64,000 nt of DNA from Glandiceps talaboti (lineage: Eukaryota; Hemichordata; Enteropneusta; Spengelidae). The position numbers and the translations under genes were made by a program. A model generated the notes under the pieces. It made no database searches. It was given only the letters and a program-made list of their open reading frames with translations, and was not told where the DNA came from. Below, piece after piece: positions 11,618 to 24,490 of this stretch. How positions within the stretch are numbered: position 1 is the stretch's first letter; every line of letters starts with the position of its first letter. Location: the NCBI RefSeq assembly GCF_964340395.1, contig NC_135564.1, forward strand, positions 20,060,607 to 20,124,606, read 5' to 3'.

Positions 11618-13815
11618 AGAGTGGTGGTGTACATGGTAACGATACTATATAGGAACTAGACTAGTGAGTGGAGGTGTAAATGGTAACGATACTGTATAGG
11701 AACTACTACTAGACTAGTGAGTGGAGGTGTAAATGGTAACGATACTGTATAGGAACTAGACTAGTGAGTGGAGGTGTAAATGGTAATGATACTGTATAGG
11801 AACTAGACTAGTGAGTGGAGGTGTAAATGGTAACGATACTGTAAAGGAACTAGACTGTGAGTGGAGGTGTAAATGGTATCAATACTGTATAGGAACTAGA
11901 CTAGTGAGTGGAGGTGTAAATGGTAATGATACTGTATAGGAACTAGACTATGTGAGTGGTGGTGTAAATGGTAACGATACTGTATAGGAACTAGACTGTG
12001 AGTGGAGGTGTAAATGGTAACGATACTGTATAGGAACTAGACTGTGAGTGGAAGTGTAAATGGTAATGATACTGTACAGGAACTAGACTAGTGAGTGGAG
12101 GTGTAAATGGTAATGATACTGTACAGGAACTAGACTAGTGAGTGGAGGTATAAATGGTAATGATACTGTATAGGAACTAGACTAGTGAGTGGAGGTGTAA
12201 ATGGTAATGATACTGTATAGGAACTAGACTAGTGAGTGGAGGTGTAAATGGTAACGATACTGTAACGGAACTAGACTGTGAGTGGAGGTGTAAATGGTAT
12301 CAATACTGTATAGGAACTAGACTAGTGAGTGGAGGTGTAAATGGTAATGATACTGTATAGGAACTAGACTATGTGAGTGGTGGTGTAAATGGTAACGATA
12401 CTGTATAGGAACTACTACTAGACTAGTGAGTGGAGGTGTAAATGGTAACGATACTGTATAGGAACTAGACTAGTGAGTGGAGGTGTAAATGGTAATGATA
12501 CTGTATAGGAACTAGACTAGTGAGTGGAGGTGTAAATGGTAACGATACTGTATAGGAACTAGACTAGTGAGTGGAGGTGTAAATGGTAATGATACTGTAT
12601 AGGAACTAGACTCGTGAGTGGAGGTGTAAATGGTAATGATACTGTATAGGGACTAGACTGTGAGTGGAGGTGTAAATGGTAATGATACTGTACAGGAACT
12701 AGACTAGTGAGTGGAGGTGTAAATGGTAATGATACTGTATAGGAACTAGACTAGTGAGTGGAGGTGTACATGGTAACGATACTGTATAGGAACTAGACTA
12801 GTGAGTGGAGGTGTAAATGGTAATGATACTGTACAGGAACTAGACTAGTGAGTGGAGGTGTACATGGTAATGATACTGTATAGGAACTAGACTGTGAGTG
12901 GAGGTGTAAATGGTAACGATACTGCATAGGAACTAGACTAGTGAGTGGAGGTGTAAATGGTAATGATACTGTATAGGAACTAGACTGTGAGTGGAGGTGT
13001 AAATGGTAATGATACTGTATAGGAACTAGACTAGTGAGTGGAGGTGTAAATGGTAATGATACTGTATAGGAACTAGACTGTGAGTGGAGGTGTAAATGGT
13101 AATGATACTGTATAGGAACTAGACTAGTGAGTGGAGGTGTAAATGGTAATGATACTGTATAGGAACTAGACTAGTGAGTGGAGGTGTAAATGGTAATGAT
13201 ACTGTATAGGAACTAGACTAGTGAGTGGAGGTGTAAATGGTAATGATACTGTATAGGAACTAGACTAGTGAATGGAGGTGTAAATGGTAACGATACTGTA
13301 TAGGAACTAGACTGTGAGTGGAGGTGTAAATGGTAATGATACTGTATAGGAACTAGACTGTGAGTGGAGGCGTAAATGGTAATGATACTGTATAGGAACT
13401 AGACTAGTGAGTGGAGGTGTAAATGGTAACGATACTGTATAGGAACTAGACTAGTGAGTGGAGGTGTAAATGGTAATGATACTGTAAAGGAACTAGACTA
13501 GTGAGTGGAGGTGTACATGGTAACGATACTGTATAGGAACTAGACTAGTGAGTGGAGGTGTACATGGTAACGATACTGTATAGGAACTAGACTGTGAGTG
13601 GAGGTGTAAATGGTAATGATACTGTATAGGAACTAGACTAGTGAGTGGAGGTGTAAATGGTAACGATACTGTATAGGAACTAGACTAGTGAGTGGCGGTA
13701 TAAATGGTAACGATACTATATAGGAACTAGACTAGTGAGTGGAGGTGTAAATGGTAACAATACTGTATAGGAACTAAACTAGTGAGTGGAGGTGTAAATG
13801 GTAATGATACTGTAT
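11618..13815 (+). repeat. 47-bp satellite with 44-bp variant units, about 47 copies
   Basis: Unit GGAACTAGACTAGTGAGTGG + AGGTGTAAATGGTAAYGATA + CTGTATA; a variant lacks TAG after GACTAG (44 bp). AAC/AAT alternation in the GGTAAYGATA segment is spread through the array. Lies in the MGAT1 intron. Confidence 0.97.
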
Positions 13816-15989
13816 ATTATGTAACCCTGCAGATTACTAGTCTAGAGGCTATCTATGACTTCAAATCCCTTTTCAAGAGAGATCTTCAAAGCCATAGATA
13901 GCATCCATATTAGCAGATTAGACATTCCTCTGGTAGTTACGGAAACACAATACATGTACATGTAGCTAGGTTGTATCACAGTTTCTGTATTAGTGAGAGA
14001 AAGACTGTGGTTGTACAATTAGAATAGAATTGTACCTATGTGCTACCTATGGTAATAATTATACAGCTTTTTCAAAACTATTCCAAGTGAGCAAAAAAGC
14101 CCTGTATAAAAAATACATTATCAATTACAACGTAATTGCTGTCATCACTGTTATATGTATATTTATGAATGGAATATTTTGACAAGTTAATAGGTACATG
14201 TATTTCATAGCTCCATTGACTGTTGTTAAAGAGTGTCATTCATCAGCTCACAAGTCGTAACCATATTGTAGAGTAACAGGTATTTTATGGATCACTAAAG
14301 CAAATACAAGAGTGTATACGTCAACTGAAAATAAAGACAGAGATGTTGTCAATAAGCCACAAATACACACTCTACATATCGATATTGTATGTAACAAAGT
14401 CGAGATCTCCACATATCATAAAATATGCACAATGGAACTCTTTTCTGTTGTTGAGAATTGCCCCACCACCACCCACCCAGCCACCATGCGCACCCCCATC
14501 CCACCTGTGGACTTGATCACAAGTATCATGTTCTGGGTTGGTCACATGACTCTTCACCAGAATCATGTCACATTCACAGGAATGCCACGTGTGTGAAGCT
14601 AACACACATCATAATAGTTTTAACATCTACTGTGCAATTCTTTATTTTTACTAAATTATATATTTTATGAATTATTTATTCTTACTAAAACTGTATTTTC
14701 AAATTTATTTATTTTACTAGTTAAATCATTTTATTAATTCTTTGCTTTTCAAAGTTGAATATAACAACATTTCTGTTTTTGAAAAATAGAAAATTTAATA
14801 TATGCAATACCAACTATGCAGCAAGGTTAGGTCAGATACATGTATATTGTAAATTTCATAACAGTATATTATGTGGCATTTCTTATACATTGTACATGTG
14901 TTTTGCCAAGTTTTTATTTCCCCATATAACTAATCAATCATTCCAGAAAGTTAAAATCTTTAAGCAATAATGTCAGTTCAACTAAACTTGACTTTCGATG
15001 TGTTTTACTTCTATAATCTATAAAAACAGAATAGATGTAACACTAATAAACAGAATAGATGTAACACTAATAAACATATTTTGCATTGAAAACGTGATGT
15101 GTTAGATTGAAATCAAAATGTCCATTCATTCATATTCGTTAATTTCTTCCACTTTCCCTTTCAGTAATATAAACAAACTGCCAAAAGGTATTTCATGAGA
15201 GAAATGTAACGTTCATCAAAATGCATAGTTCTATGTTATATGGCAAATATTTGGCCTTTCCTTGTCAGTGATGAATGCTAACCTCTGCCCTAAAGGTCTC
15301 TTGGTGGTTTCACATTAAAATATAAAGTTTTATATGATGCTGGCATACATTAAACTGTAGCCTGAAATCCAGTCATGTGGGATTTTGTTCTCACTGTTCA
15401 CCTACCAAGTCTGGAATTTTGCTAAAGGCATACTGCTGTATTGAGGCTTTGGCCTGAAAACAGGTGTAAATTCTTATTGGGTTTGAATTCTTCTCACTGT
15501 GAGATGACCTTCAATAAAGTGTCACCATGTAATTAATTAATACCAACTTGGAAGGTTTAACAGTACAATGTATAAAATACGATTACTATATCCAACATAG
15601 CTGAGGAAAATTATAATCTAATTTCAGGTTTGAATATAGCAAAATGCCAGGTGTGGTCAGGGAAAAGTAGGAACAAAATACCCACACAACTGGATTCCAG
15701 GCTAACATTACAGCACTACTGCAAAGCTTTTGCTTACAATGGGCTTAGTAACCCTATAACAGAGAGGAACAAATCATGTAAAACTGACATCATTTAGTGT
15801 CCCACATAGTGTTAGTACCAACTTTCATAATTCTATTTATGAAGCAAAATAAAAATGATTGGGTAGATGTTACACCAATTGCCATTTTGGACATATTATA
15901 GGTTGTGACTTTTATTATGTAACAGGTTTCAATTATGTTGTGATGGTTTCTGTAACATGCACGGAAAGTTTGTACTGTACAATGTAGTC
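13816..15989. other. No gene recognised (MGAT1 intron)
   Basis: AT-rich. A 24-bp duplication (AACAGAATAGATGTAACACT) at 15,025-15,075. Frames on both strands at 14,312-14,670 overlap a C/A-rich stretch and show no domain. Confidence 0.6.
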
Positions 15990-16388
15990 TAGGCCTAATT
16001 AAAAAAAAAGTGTGTGGTTCCAATTACGCTCAATTTTAGAACAGGGGGTAGGTAAATTTTGACAAACATTTTATTTCTAAACTTTCATGTGTGAGTGTCT
16101 AGTTCAGGTAGTTATGATTTTTCGTCGTTTCCGTTGTTTTCCATATGGTCTCTCTTTTATTGGTTTCTTCTTATCAGATATACAGCTATTACAGATTGGA
16201 AGAACAATTTTATATCGTCTTTTTTTAAGTTGATGTAAGTTTTCACATCCACTATTTCTCGTGAGACTTCACCCTTTCCCTATTTTATTTTTTTTTTCTT
16301 GAATATGCAAACAAATGTTTAGGGTTTCCAGTGAAAAACAAGGTGGGGGTTGGGTAACCAGAACCAAACAATTTCTTTTTTAGGTCTT
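15990..16388 (+). mobile_element. MITE family 2, copy 1
   Basis: About 400 bp ending in AGGCCTAATT-A-run-TGTGTGGTTCC at the left and GGTAACCAGAACC...TTTAGGTCT at the right, which form an inverted pair. Shared inner phrases with 36,460 and (reversed) 28,021: CATATGGTCTCT, GATTGGAAGAACA and CATCCACTATTTCTC. No convincing coding capacity. Confidence 0.75.
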
Positions 16389-17564
16389 ACTGAGTGTTTA
16401 AGATACAAAATGTATAAATATCATCTTGGTTTACATTTGATTATTTTTATACAGTTCATTGGCTTGTTTTCTTTCCATCACAATCAAATTTATGCAGATT
16501 CCATACATTATATTTTTGTTTGTTCCTTTGTTTGTCCTTTGTTTGTTTGTTTGTAAGTGTGTCTATCATAGCAGGAACAAGATCCTGTCATGTCTAAACC
16601 CTAGGATGTAACACTGGATAATTTCATGGTTAAAGAAATTAACACACAAATGTCACCCATGTAAGTATAATGGTGAGAAAAGCCAACATATTCAGCTGCT
16701 ACAATATAAAGTCTCAATTTGAAATGCTATCACTTATGTAATGAATAGTCCTTAAATCAGGTTGTCATATCACATAGCTAATATCCATTCATGGTCAAAG
16801 AGAAAATCATGCACAACACCTTTTTTTGGAACATACAATCAAATATAAATTTTCACAAATCCATTTTGATATGTACACTACTATGCTACATTATTGATTA
16901 TTACTTACTGTATAAAGAGTTCAGTATTTGTTTGATCGATTTCCAAATTCAAACTATCAAATGTTTCATCGATTCCAAATCATTTACCGATTGCTGCGTG
17001 AGAACTTTGTAATGACAAACATATGTTGGACAATAGATCAAACACTTCATGTACATCACATACTGCTTTCAGTTTTAACAATTGAAATATTTATATTCTA
17101 ATTTCCCAGGACAGTGTAACTAAACAGAATATCTTCTTTGAAAAATACATGTAAAGTGAGATTCTTACACTGGGATGGAAAACCACATGGCACACAGAAA
17201 ATTTAACATATTATCGAAGAAATATAGTATAATTTCATGTATAAAATAAAATATCTGAACATCAGTCTAACAGAAAAGATCTCATGTACATTGTACATGT
17301 CTCATTTCTCTGGGTTCAAAACACCACAGGCTACTGGGTAAACAGTGCTGAAAATTCAATTTGAATAAATTAATGGTTATTTCTTGATTTTGGATTCCTG
17401 CATTTCCATGCTAAGTATTTCACTCTATTTCCTCTATGATCTATCCTATTCCTGTGATTACCACAAGGTCACATATTAGTATATCAACTTTGCTCTATAA
17501 TACTTCATAATGTGCAGATAATTTGCTACACACCCATACACTAATTATCATCATATTACAGTAG

Positions 17565-17880
17565 TTAGATGTTAGTCCTCAACAATTTTCTTCATTCAGC
17601 CAAGGAAAATATGAGTTACATGTATCCAAGGGGCCCTTGTCACTACAAGTCGGTACATGAGTAGAGACAAGTCACAATCCTTAGGTCACAAGTATTTTCC
17701 AGCTGAATGGAGAAAAATATTGGGGAATAATATAATTATACCATCTCCAGTAGTAAAAAACAAAATGGGGGCAGTAATTTTGAGTATTTTGACTCATATT
17801 ATGAACACAGCAGAAAAGATGATGTAGACACACGTTGTGAAGACATAGATGCACATTGTCATGACGTAGATTGACACTTG
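17565..17880 (+). repeat. Interspersed repeat family 3, copy 1
   Basis: Shares with 61,070-61,395, in order, TTCAGCCAA, GTCACAAGTATTT, AAAAATATTGG, ATTTTGACTC, GAACACAGCAGAA and ATAGATGCACATTGTCATGA. The first third is itself an inverted pair (TTCAGCC-GGAAAATA against TTTCCAGCTGAA). Confidence 0.7.
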
Positions 17881-18656
17881 TGCTTGCAATGTTTCCTGCA
17901 GTACTTTCACTCGCATATGGGTGCAGAGAACACTGCAAGCACTCATGCAAATACCCTTAAGTATGCCACACTTGTACTCACATGTCATGGGGTTCTGTCA
18001 TATTACTAATTAGTACAAATTAGTCTTTGGGAACTAGTTGTCATGAAGACTGTAAAAATTGCAAAAATTTTCCAGTGGCAAAAATATCTAGGTTTACACA
18101 GACTGTACAGTACATGCACATCTTGTATTTCTCTAATACACCATTTGAATTAAATCTATTTATCTTTACAGTATCAGGTGAAATATACATATTGATAGAG
18201 GGTACCTTTTGATAGGTCCTTTTCAGATATAACTGTCTCCATAAATGGCCTATCATATTCAGACATATGGCAGCGCAGACTTGACAAACAAATACCACAT
18301 CATCACAATTTTGAATATACTTACCATTCCGTTAAAATCTCAAATTTAACATCTGCTCTCAGATTTTATGACGTTGCCCTGAAGAACGCGTCTGTTATAT
18401 CAATAGTCTATACACATATGTTGAATGCGATTCTAAACCAAATATATGACAGTTCAATATTACAACTGTGACTATAAGTAAACATTGAAGTATTCTCCAA
18501 CAATAGTAACATATGGTGAAATTCTGTCATTTTTTTCTATTCGTTGAAAGCATTACAGATTCACATGTAATCAATCTCAGCATACAGCCAACAGGCATTA
18601 TATATAATTTTATAATATACCTAGTGATAATGCTGTGCCATGATTCGCTAGAATCA

Positions 18657-18730
18657 GTCACGTGATAGGAAAATAGAATGAACATCAACTATTACATGGT
18701 CATGTGACCACCGCGAGTTCACAGCAGGTC
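18657..18730 (+). promoter_or_regulatory. Promoter-like block with CLEAR/E-box motifs
   Basis: GTCACGTGAT at 18,657-18,666 matches the CLEAR/USF E-box and the palindrome GGTCATGTGACC at 18,698-18,709 matches an M-box. A 17-base sequence beginning ACCGCGAGTTCAC occurs twice (about 18,709 and 18,758). All sit just upstream of the candidate ATG at 18,734. Confidence 0.4.
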
Positions 18731-18733
18731 AAA

Positions 18734-18778
18734 ATGGCGGCTTCTGACATGTCTGACACCGCGAGTTCACAGCATGAG
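18734..18778 (+). CDS. Candidate first coding exon (MAASDMSDTASSQHE) nested in the MGAT1 intron
   Basis: The context AAAATGGCGGC combines a good start site with a YY1-type ATGGCGGC motif, common at animal TATA-less promoters. The frame reads MAASDMSDTASSQHE and reaches a GAG|GTATAT donor in phase 0. E-boxes lie 25-77 bases upstream. No downstream exon of this plus-strand gene was recognised, and the protein is unknown. Confidence 0.35.
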
Positions 18779-18779
18779 G

Positions 18780-20149
18780 TATATTATAAAACACATATAA
18801 AAGCAGCATGGCCTATATTCGGGCTATAGTACTCGTTCATTACCCCCTCGTGACTTGGGAAATAGCATGTGATTCTGGTAACTCACAGTCCCTCAGGTGT
18901 AATAAACGGGTGCTATAGCCCTCATGGCCAGGCAATATGTGTTCAATGTTTCATATAAAAAATTTAATTTAAAATCTGAAACTACTAATCCCCCTCCCTT
19001 TCCTTCTCCCTCTCTCTTATAGTCTCAGTGCAAGATTGAGAATGGTTTAAGTTAGGACTAGATATTTAAAGGCAGTTTAAAATGTATGCATGTGAATGTA
19101 TTTTAGATCAATTCTGGTCCCAGTTGATCACACGAATCTAAAAGATTCCCCATCCATGATTTAGTTGGGTGATAGATATTATGTTTGTCAATGACAAATC
19201 CAATCTGAACACAGCCCCCCCCCCACCCCTCACAAAAGCTTTAATATCACTTTTAGCACAGACTAGTAGAGTGATGGTCCTGTGATGTGAACACTGTCCT
19301 ATTTTAGATAGCAGACTTTGTCTGAAACAGTTTATAAGTACAAGTAGACTCCATCAATAAAAGTGTGTGTAAGCTGACACCCATTGTATCATCTAGCCTC
19401 TCATCTGTCATGTGACTGATACTGGCATGACATGAAAGGCCATGTAGAAGACATATGTCAAACAACACTACATGATGGAGATCTTTGTAAAGTCTGAGTC
19501 AGCACTGATGATATGTCAAATCACAGCTCGCTCTTCTGAGGACATTAATATAAGATTTATATACATATTGGAATGGGTATCTACTTCTATCTTTTGATTA
19601 GCATCTCAGTTGAAGGACATACTACGTTGGTTCATTTCCAATGATTTGTAATTAAATAGATAACATATATTACTATATAGGAATGAATGAACCTGATAAA
19701 AAACCCTGTCTACTTAGTTTTATATTGATATTGACGACTCACTTCACATGAACTATGTCAGTCATCATGTATGTTGAGTTTTTACATCTTTTACATCTGA
19801 GTGACACCAGACCAAATGAAAAAAAAAAGAAGCTTTGCTTCCAAGAAATATTTTGACTCTATACATATCTCATTGGCTAGTTTTATGCCTCTGTGGGGTT
19901 TTTCGATAGTTTGATTCAAATTTGCTTTAATTTTAAATTGACTTGGATTTTTCATTTCACAAAAGTACAACTGTACATTAATTAACATATTTCATAACAT
20001 TAGGGCACTTCAAAAACTATGTGTCTCTTCTCAATCCCAAGACAGAAAGAAAGTGAACAATTGGTATATTTATTGTGTAAATTCCAATGTAGTAACATAA
20101 CCAGAAGTATACAGAGATAACAGGTTGAACAAAGCAACTCTCATTCACA
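18780..20149. other. No further exon recognised
   Basis: Searched for continuation of the candidate plus-strand gene starting at 18,734; none convincing. Contains a short poly-C at 19,216. Confidence 0.5.
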
Positions 20150-20535
20150 CAGATTTACAAACAAAATAAACAGACAAACAAAATAAATAAATAAACAAAC
20201 AAACCAGCAAACAATGAATAAATAAATAAATAAATACATATTGACAAGCATCAACAAGAGAGTAATTACAAATCATTATCAACAACAATATTTTTTCCCC
20301 ATATGTGAAATGGCCTCAACTGGGGTATGTACAATTGTGACCATATCGCATAGGAACATATAGTAATTGTAGTTGTAAATGATTTGTAATTCTCTTGTTG
20401 ATGCTTGTCAGTATTTATTTATTTATTTATGTATTTATTTACTTATTTATTTATTTATTTATTGTTTGCTTGTTTATTTATTTATTCATTTTATTTTATT
20501 TATTTGTTTGTTTGTTTGTTTGTTTGTTTGTTTTC
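20150..20535. repeat. Fold-back element with tetranucleotide-repeat arms
   Basis: ACAAGCATCAACAAGAGAG at 20,243 pairs with CTCTTGTTGATGCTTGT ending near 20,408. The arms then extend outward as (AAAC/AAAT)n on the left and (ATTT/GTTT)n on the right. Confidence 0.8.
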
Positions 20536-21834
20536 ATAAACATAACTAACTGGGCCTGAGTGCCCTGTGATTTTTCTACTAACAAATAAATATGAATATT
20601 CAGGTGATATATGAGGTTTACATTAGAAAGTACCCTACTTTGGTGTAAGTGCCACATTGGACCTTAGACCAATTTGTTACCCAGGGGATGGTTTATTGCT
20701 TAAATAGTGATTGGTCCATGAATGGATGAAAATGGGAAATATCTAGAGACACTTAACTTTGGTCAGTAAGGCTAAATGGTGGAAGCAAATGAAAATCTAC
20801 AGTGATTTCCAAAGTCACTTAACAAGTATAAAAAATATTATAAAAGCTATTAGCAGAAAAATAAAACTGTTTACTATCTGACCACTCAAAATCACACAGA
20901 AGTGATGTACCCTGCTGTTTAAATACATGTACATGTGTATAGAGGCTGAAAGCATCAAATGATATGATAAATATTTGGCTTTTATCAAGGCATACTATTG
21001 TATGTTTTCAGCATATAATAACAAAATGAGGGCATAGAGGTGATGCAACATGTGCTGATAGTTCATCTCCTACATGTTTCTGCCAATCACAGTTGTCTTT
21101 TGGAACAGTACAGTCAATCTCCTATGAATCCATATCCCATAATATATATCGCTACCTTCAGTGGCGCCATGTTTGCCTTGTCACACAGTTCATATTACAA
21201 TTCTGCTACTTTTTTTTTTAAAATTCATATTTAACATTCATGGTGTTAATAATAAGTAATCTATTGATAAAATACACTCACAATTCTGAAATCTATTCCA
21301 TTAAATTACAGTTATCATACAATGCCATCAAAATCTAGTGTAGTGTATATATACAAAGTATTGACATGGGTTCAATTCCTACACGTGTCACTTTTCTTTC
21401 CTCATTTATAACAAATTCAAAGTTAGTAATTGTATGTCAACCAGTGACCAGCCTTCCTTCATTTGGAAATATGTGTGATATTTAAAATAGTTTTATGTCC
21501 ATAAATCTTCCATCATTTAAAATCATTGCACAATCAATGATATGATGTAGCCTGAGTGGGCTACCAGCTGCAAATAACGGTAGCCCCCATGACAAGAATG
21601 GGTAGTCTGTGGACACTGGGACTACTGTTAATTTGGAGCCCTGTGCACCAATCAATACCTCCACATGGTTTCCCAACTAATTAATGGGATCCAATAATTA
21701 TCATTACAGTGTACAATCATGTATGCATGATAACATCGTGTAGCAATGTCATAGATTTAGCCAATAGACAATTGAGTGTAATCAGTGACTATGGATTGTT
21801 AACCAATGGCATCAGCTTTAGCTTATATATGTGT

Positions 21835-22160
21835 ATGCCTCCCTCCCATACCGCTCCCCTCATATGCAAGCAGTGAAACACTTTGCAACATTGCAACATC
21901 ACTGCAGCAGATGGATAACTGATATGTATACTTAGTATTTGTGTAGATCTCCTCCCATCCCCACCCCTTCCCTCGGCTCCCATGTTTGCAGTGAAACACT
22001 TTGTAACATTGTTAAACTGCTACAGCAGATGAATAACTGATAATATGCTTATTTACATGCTTCCCCACCCTTCCCCACCCCTCCCCTCATGTTAATAGTG
22101 CAACACTTTGCAACATCTGTGTGTGGCAGCTTAAGAATTGATTAATATGTATATTTGCTT
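21835..22160 (+). repeat. Three degenerate ~115-bp tandem units
   Basis: Each unit has a C-rich CCTCCC/CCCCTC segment, then GCAGTGAAACACTTTGCAAC and GCAGATGRATAACTGATA; the third is shorter. Confidence 0.7.
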
Positions 22161-22353
22161 ACCTCCTGTGTTTTATCAGTGATGGGGAGTGATAGAAAGA
22201 GGAAGGAAAATGTCAGTAAAATTAGTAAATGTACAGTTTATATTATTATAAATGATGGACATTACAACCATGATCACTGTTTTGTCTAAAGTAGTCAGTT
22301 CAACATCATCATTCTAAGTGAACAAACTGTTGAAATTTCCTTTTGAAAATACA

Positions 22354-22786
22354 AAGACGATCACACAATGTCAAACAAGCCCAATACGCAAACTTTGTTT
22401 GTTATGGGGAGGGGGTCTGGTGTCAATGATTTTGAAAACTTTCACGTCTTCAATGATAACAGCTTCTGTATTTACTACTGAGATGTTGATAAGTTGATGA
22501 AAATTTACTTCTAATGTGAGATACAGTGCTGGGTTTTCAGTAGTATTTTGATGAGCTTACCATCATCTCTTGACAACAGGTTCATAAGGTTGGAACTTCA
22601 TGTTTACCATCATGTTTTTACATTGCATTGATTGTAGAGGCGTGACCACAACAGTTTTCATCGGGGTTTACATCATATATAAACGTGTCAATGTCACATT
22701 TGTGAACGTTCATTTAGGGGACAGGGTTTTGTCCTAAATGAACAGTGTTCATTTATTGAGCTTGTGTGACATTGTGCAATCATCCC
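22354..22786. mobile_element. PIF/Harbinger-like MITE, copy B
   Basis: Same ends and interior as copy A. The left end is diverged (GACGATCACACAATGTCAAA); the right end CAATCATCCC is followed by TTA. The right end is tandemly duplicated immediately outside (22,822-22,850, CCTTGTGCGACATTGTGCG). Confidence 0.75.
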
Positions 22787-23000
22787 TTATGAGTTGGCAG
22801 TACATGTAATTGAGTGAGTACCTTGTGCGACATTGTGCGATCGTCCCTTATGAGTTGGTAGTACATGTAATTGCATGTCATTGAGTATAACTGCAACATT
22901 ATTTTGCTATTTGATAATCAATCAAAGTTACCAGACACAACATCTTTAACACCAGAACCATTTTGGGGTTCTTCAAAACAATGTCTTGACATACCAAATG

Positions 23001-23037
23001 AACCATGTCTGTGAGTATTTCTTTTGTAATTCTCTGT
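23001..23037 (+). repeat. Left flanking direct repeat of the long-TIR element
   Basis: It begins AACCATGTCTGTGAGTATTT and abuts the left inverted repeat. It recurs at 24,491-24,529 with a 2-base insertion, 18 bases beyond the right inverted repeat. Confidence 0.8.
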
Positions 23038-23365
23038 CAAAAGCATCGTAATTACGCGTCGCTACGAGTAAAGACTAGTAACTACTAGTAGTTACGATGT
23101 ACTACGGTGAATATTCATAAGTCTCAACGCATATTCATGTACTTTAGGTTGTAGACAATAAAAAGTAAACACCTATTGTCCGTTATTCATGAGCCCAAAC
23201 TACGACCATTTACGCGTAGTCTTCATCGTGAAAAAAATAACGAAACAAAAAGATTTTCTTTCCTGTGCGCAAATCAGTTTCACGCTTACTTTTTTCAATG
23301 TTATTCATTCGATGCCTTCTAAGTTCTATGGCATTCGTACAGTCGGCTAGTAAGTCAACTAAGTG

Positions 23366-23490
23366 TTTCAGATATATTCAGATGTTTACCTAATATGTCT
23401 TGCCTAAAAATACCTTGAAGAAGAATTTTTATTCGAAACGTCGGATTTTACATCTATTTATTCGGACTGCCTCACAAGTTCCTTATGCAC
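23366..23490 (+). repeat. Copy of an interspersed block also found at 44,585-44,705
   Basis: See the paired entry. It lies inside the long-TIR element. The short open frame across it (23,400-23,657) includes LKKNFYSKRRILHLFIRTAS but I see no domain. Confidence 0.7.
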
Positions 23491-23994
23491 TTCTCGGCTG
23501 GTCAACAAACATGTCGACCATTTTCGTCTGGCTGCTGAACGGTGCATTGATCGTGTTAGATTCTAGTCGCAGGATTCGTCAGTCGAAATCGAACATTGTC
23601 CACAAAAACAAATTAAAAACTAAAGCTTGTCTCGCATTAATATATCGTTTGATTTGATTGATTTAGAAGTCACCTAAAAACGTTTTGTTTCTTCAAAATT
23701 TTGAGGAAAAACGTCATTTATATAACGAAATTTCGGGCTACGAATAACTGAATACGTTCATCACTTGCGTCTCTATGTTTATATATCTACCGACATCATG
23801 CATCACGCCACGTGTTGCCGAACATTGCGATTTCTCAACTCAACCCCATCATTTAGGAATGTTACTGTACTGAGAAACATAAAAAATTAGTTGTTGTTTT
23901 AGAATATATAAAACAAATACCGTTATTCGATGATATAAAAGTCAAAACTGCACTTCCGCAACCCGGAAATGCAACAGCATTTCTTGGCCCTACC

Positions 23995-24014
23995 ATGGCC
24001 GCCAAGCGCGAAGC
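23995..24014 (+). CDS. Candidate start codon and short first exon inside a long-TIR element
   Basis: ACCATGGCCGCCAAGCG is a strong start context; the frame reads MAAKREA and meets a GC|GTGAGC donor, then a TGA. Just upstream are ETS-like CTTCCG and CCGGAAAT sites (23,952-23,970), so the block looks like a TATA-less promoter with a first exon. No following exon was found. Confidence 0.25.
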
Positions 24015-24490
24015 GTGAGCTTGTAAGTGGTACTGTTAGTTTGTACTGAATATTGAAACTTTGATTTCGTGCATATCTTATTGGTTTTTTTTAATGAATA
24101 TCGCCCATGAACTTGCACTCATAAAAACATGTGCAGTACTAGTTTCATCAGCACATTACTGGCTGAGTACGTGGTTTTCTTTGACGATCGAAAATTATGA
24201 CAAACTACGATCAACTACGATAGAAGACGATGTCATCATTGGAAACATGGAAGGTGAGAATCACTATCTATTGTGTGTTGGCGATAAAAAATTACGTGTA
24301 TCTACGCGTAAAGACGACATCGTTAAGGGAAACAAAGAAATGTAAACTTATTATCTATTGTCAGTTATTCATGAACCTGAACACCTCATTATCTCCCGTT
24401 TCTCGTAGTACATCGTAGCTACTAGTAGTTACTAGTCTTTACTCGTAGCGACGCGTAATTACGATGCTTTTGATTTCGATGACGCCCCTA

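Larger units (their letters stand above)
23038..24472. mobile_element. 1.4-kb element with 69-bp near-perfect terminal inverted repeats
   Basis: 23,038-23,106 and 24,404-24,472 are reverse complements over 69 bases with one mismatch that I could find. The arms start CAAAAGCATCGTAATTACGC. Just inside each end is a shared, same-orientation stretch (GTAAAC...GTTATTCATGA at about 23,164 and 24,343). The interior holds a block related to 44,585-44,700 and a promoter-like segment at 23,950-24,020. A direct repeat of about 37 bases flanks the element. No transposase frame is visible, so it is non-autonomous if a transposon. Confidence 0.75.

Noticed and set aside
14312-14670. Overlapping open frames on both strands (70-94 codons)
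   Set aside because: Mutually overlapping on opposite strands across a C/A-rich stretch; no family features.
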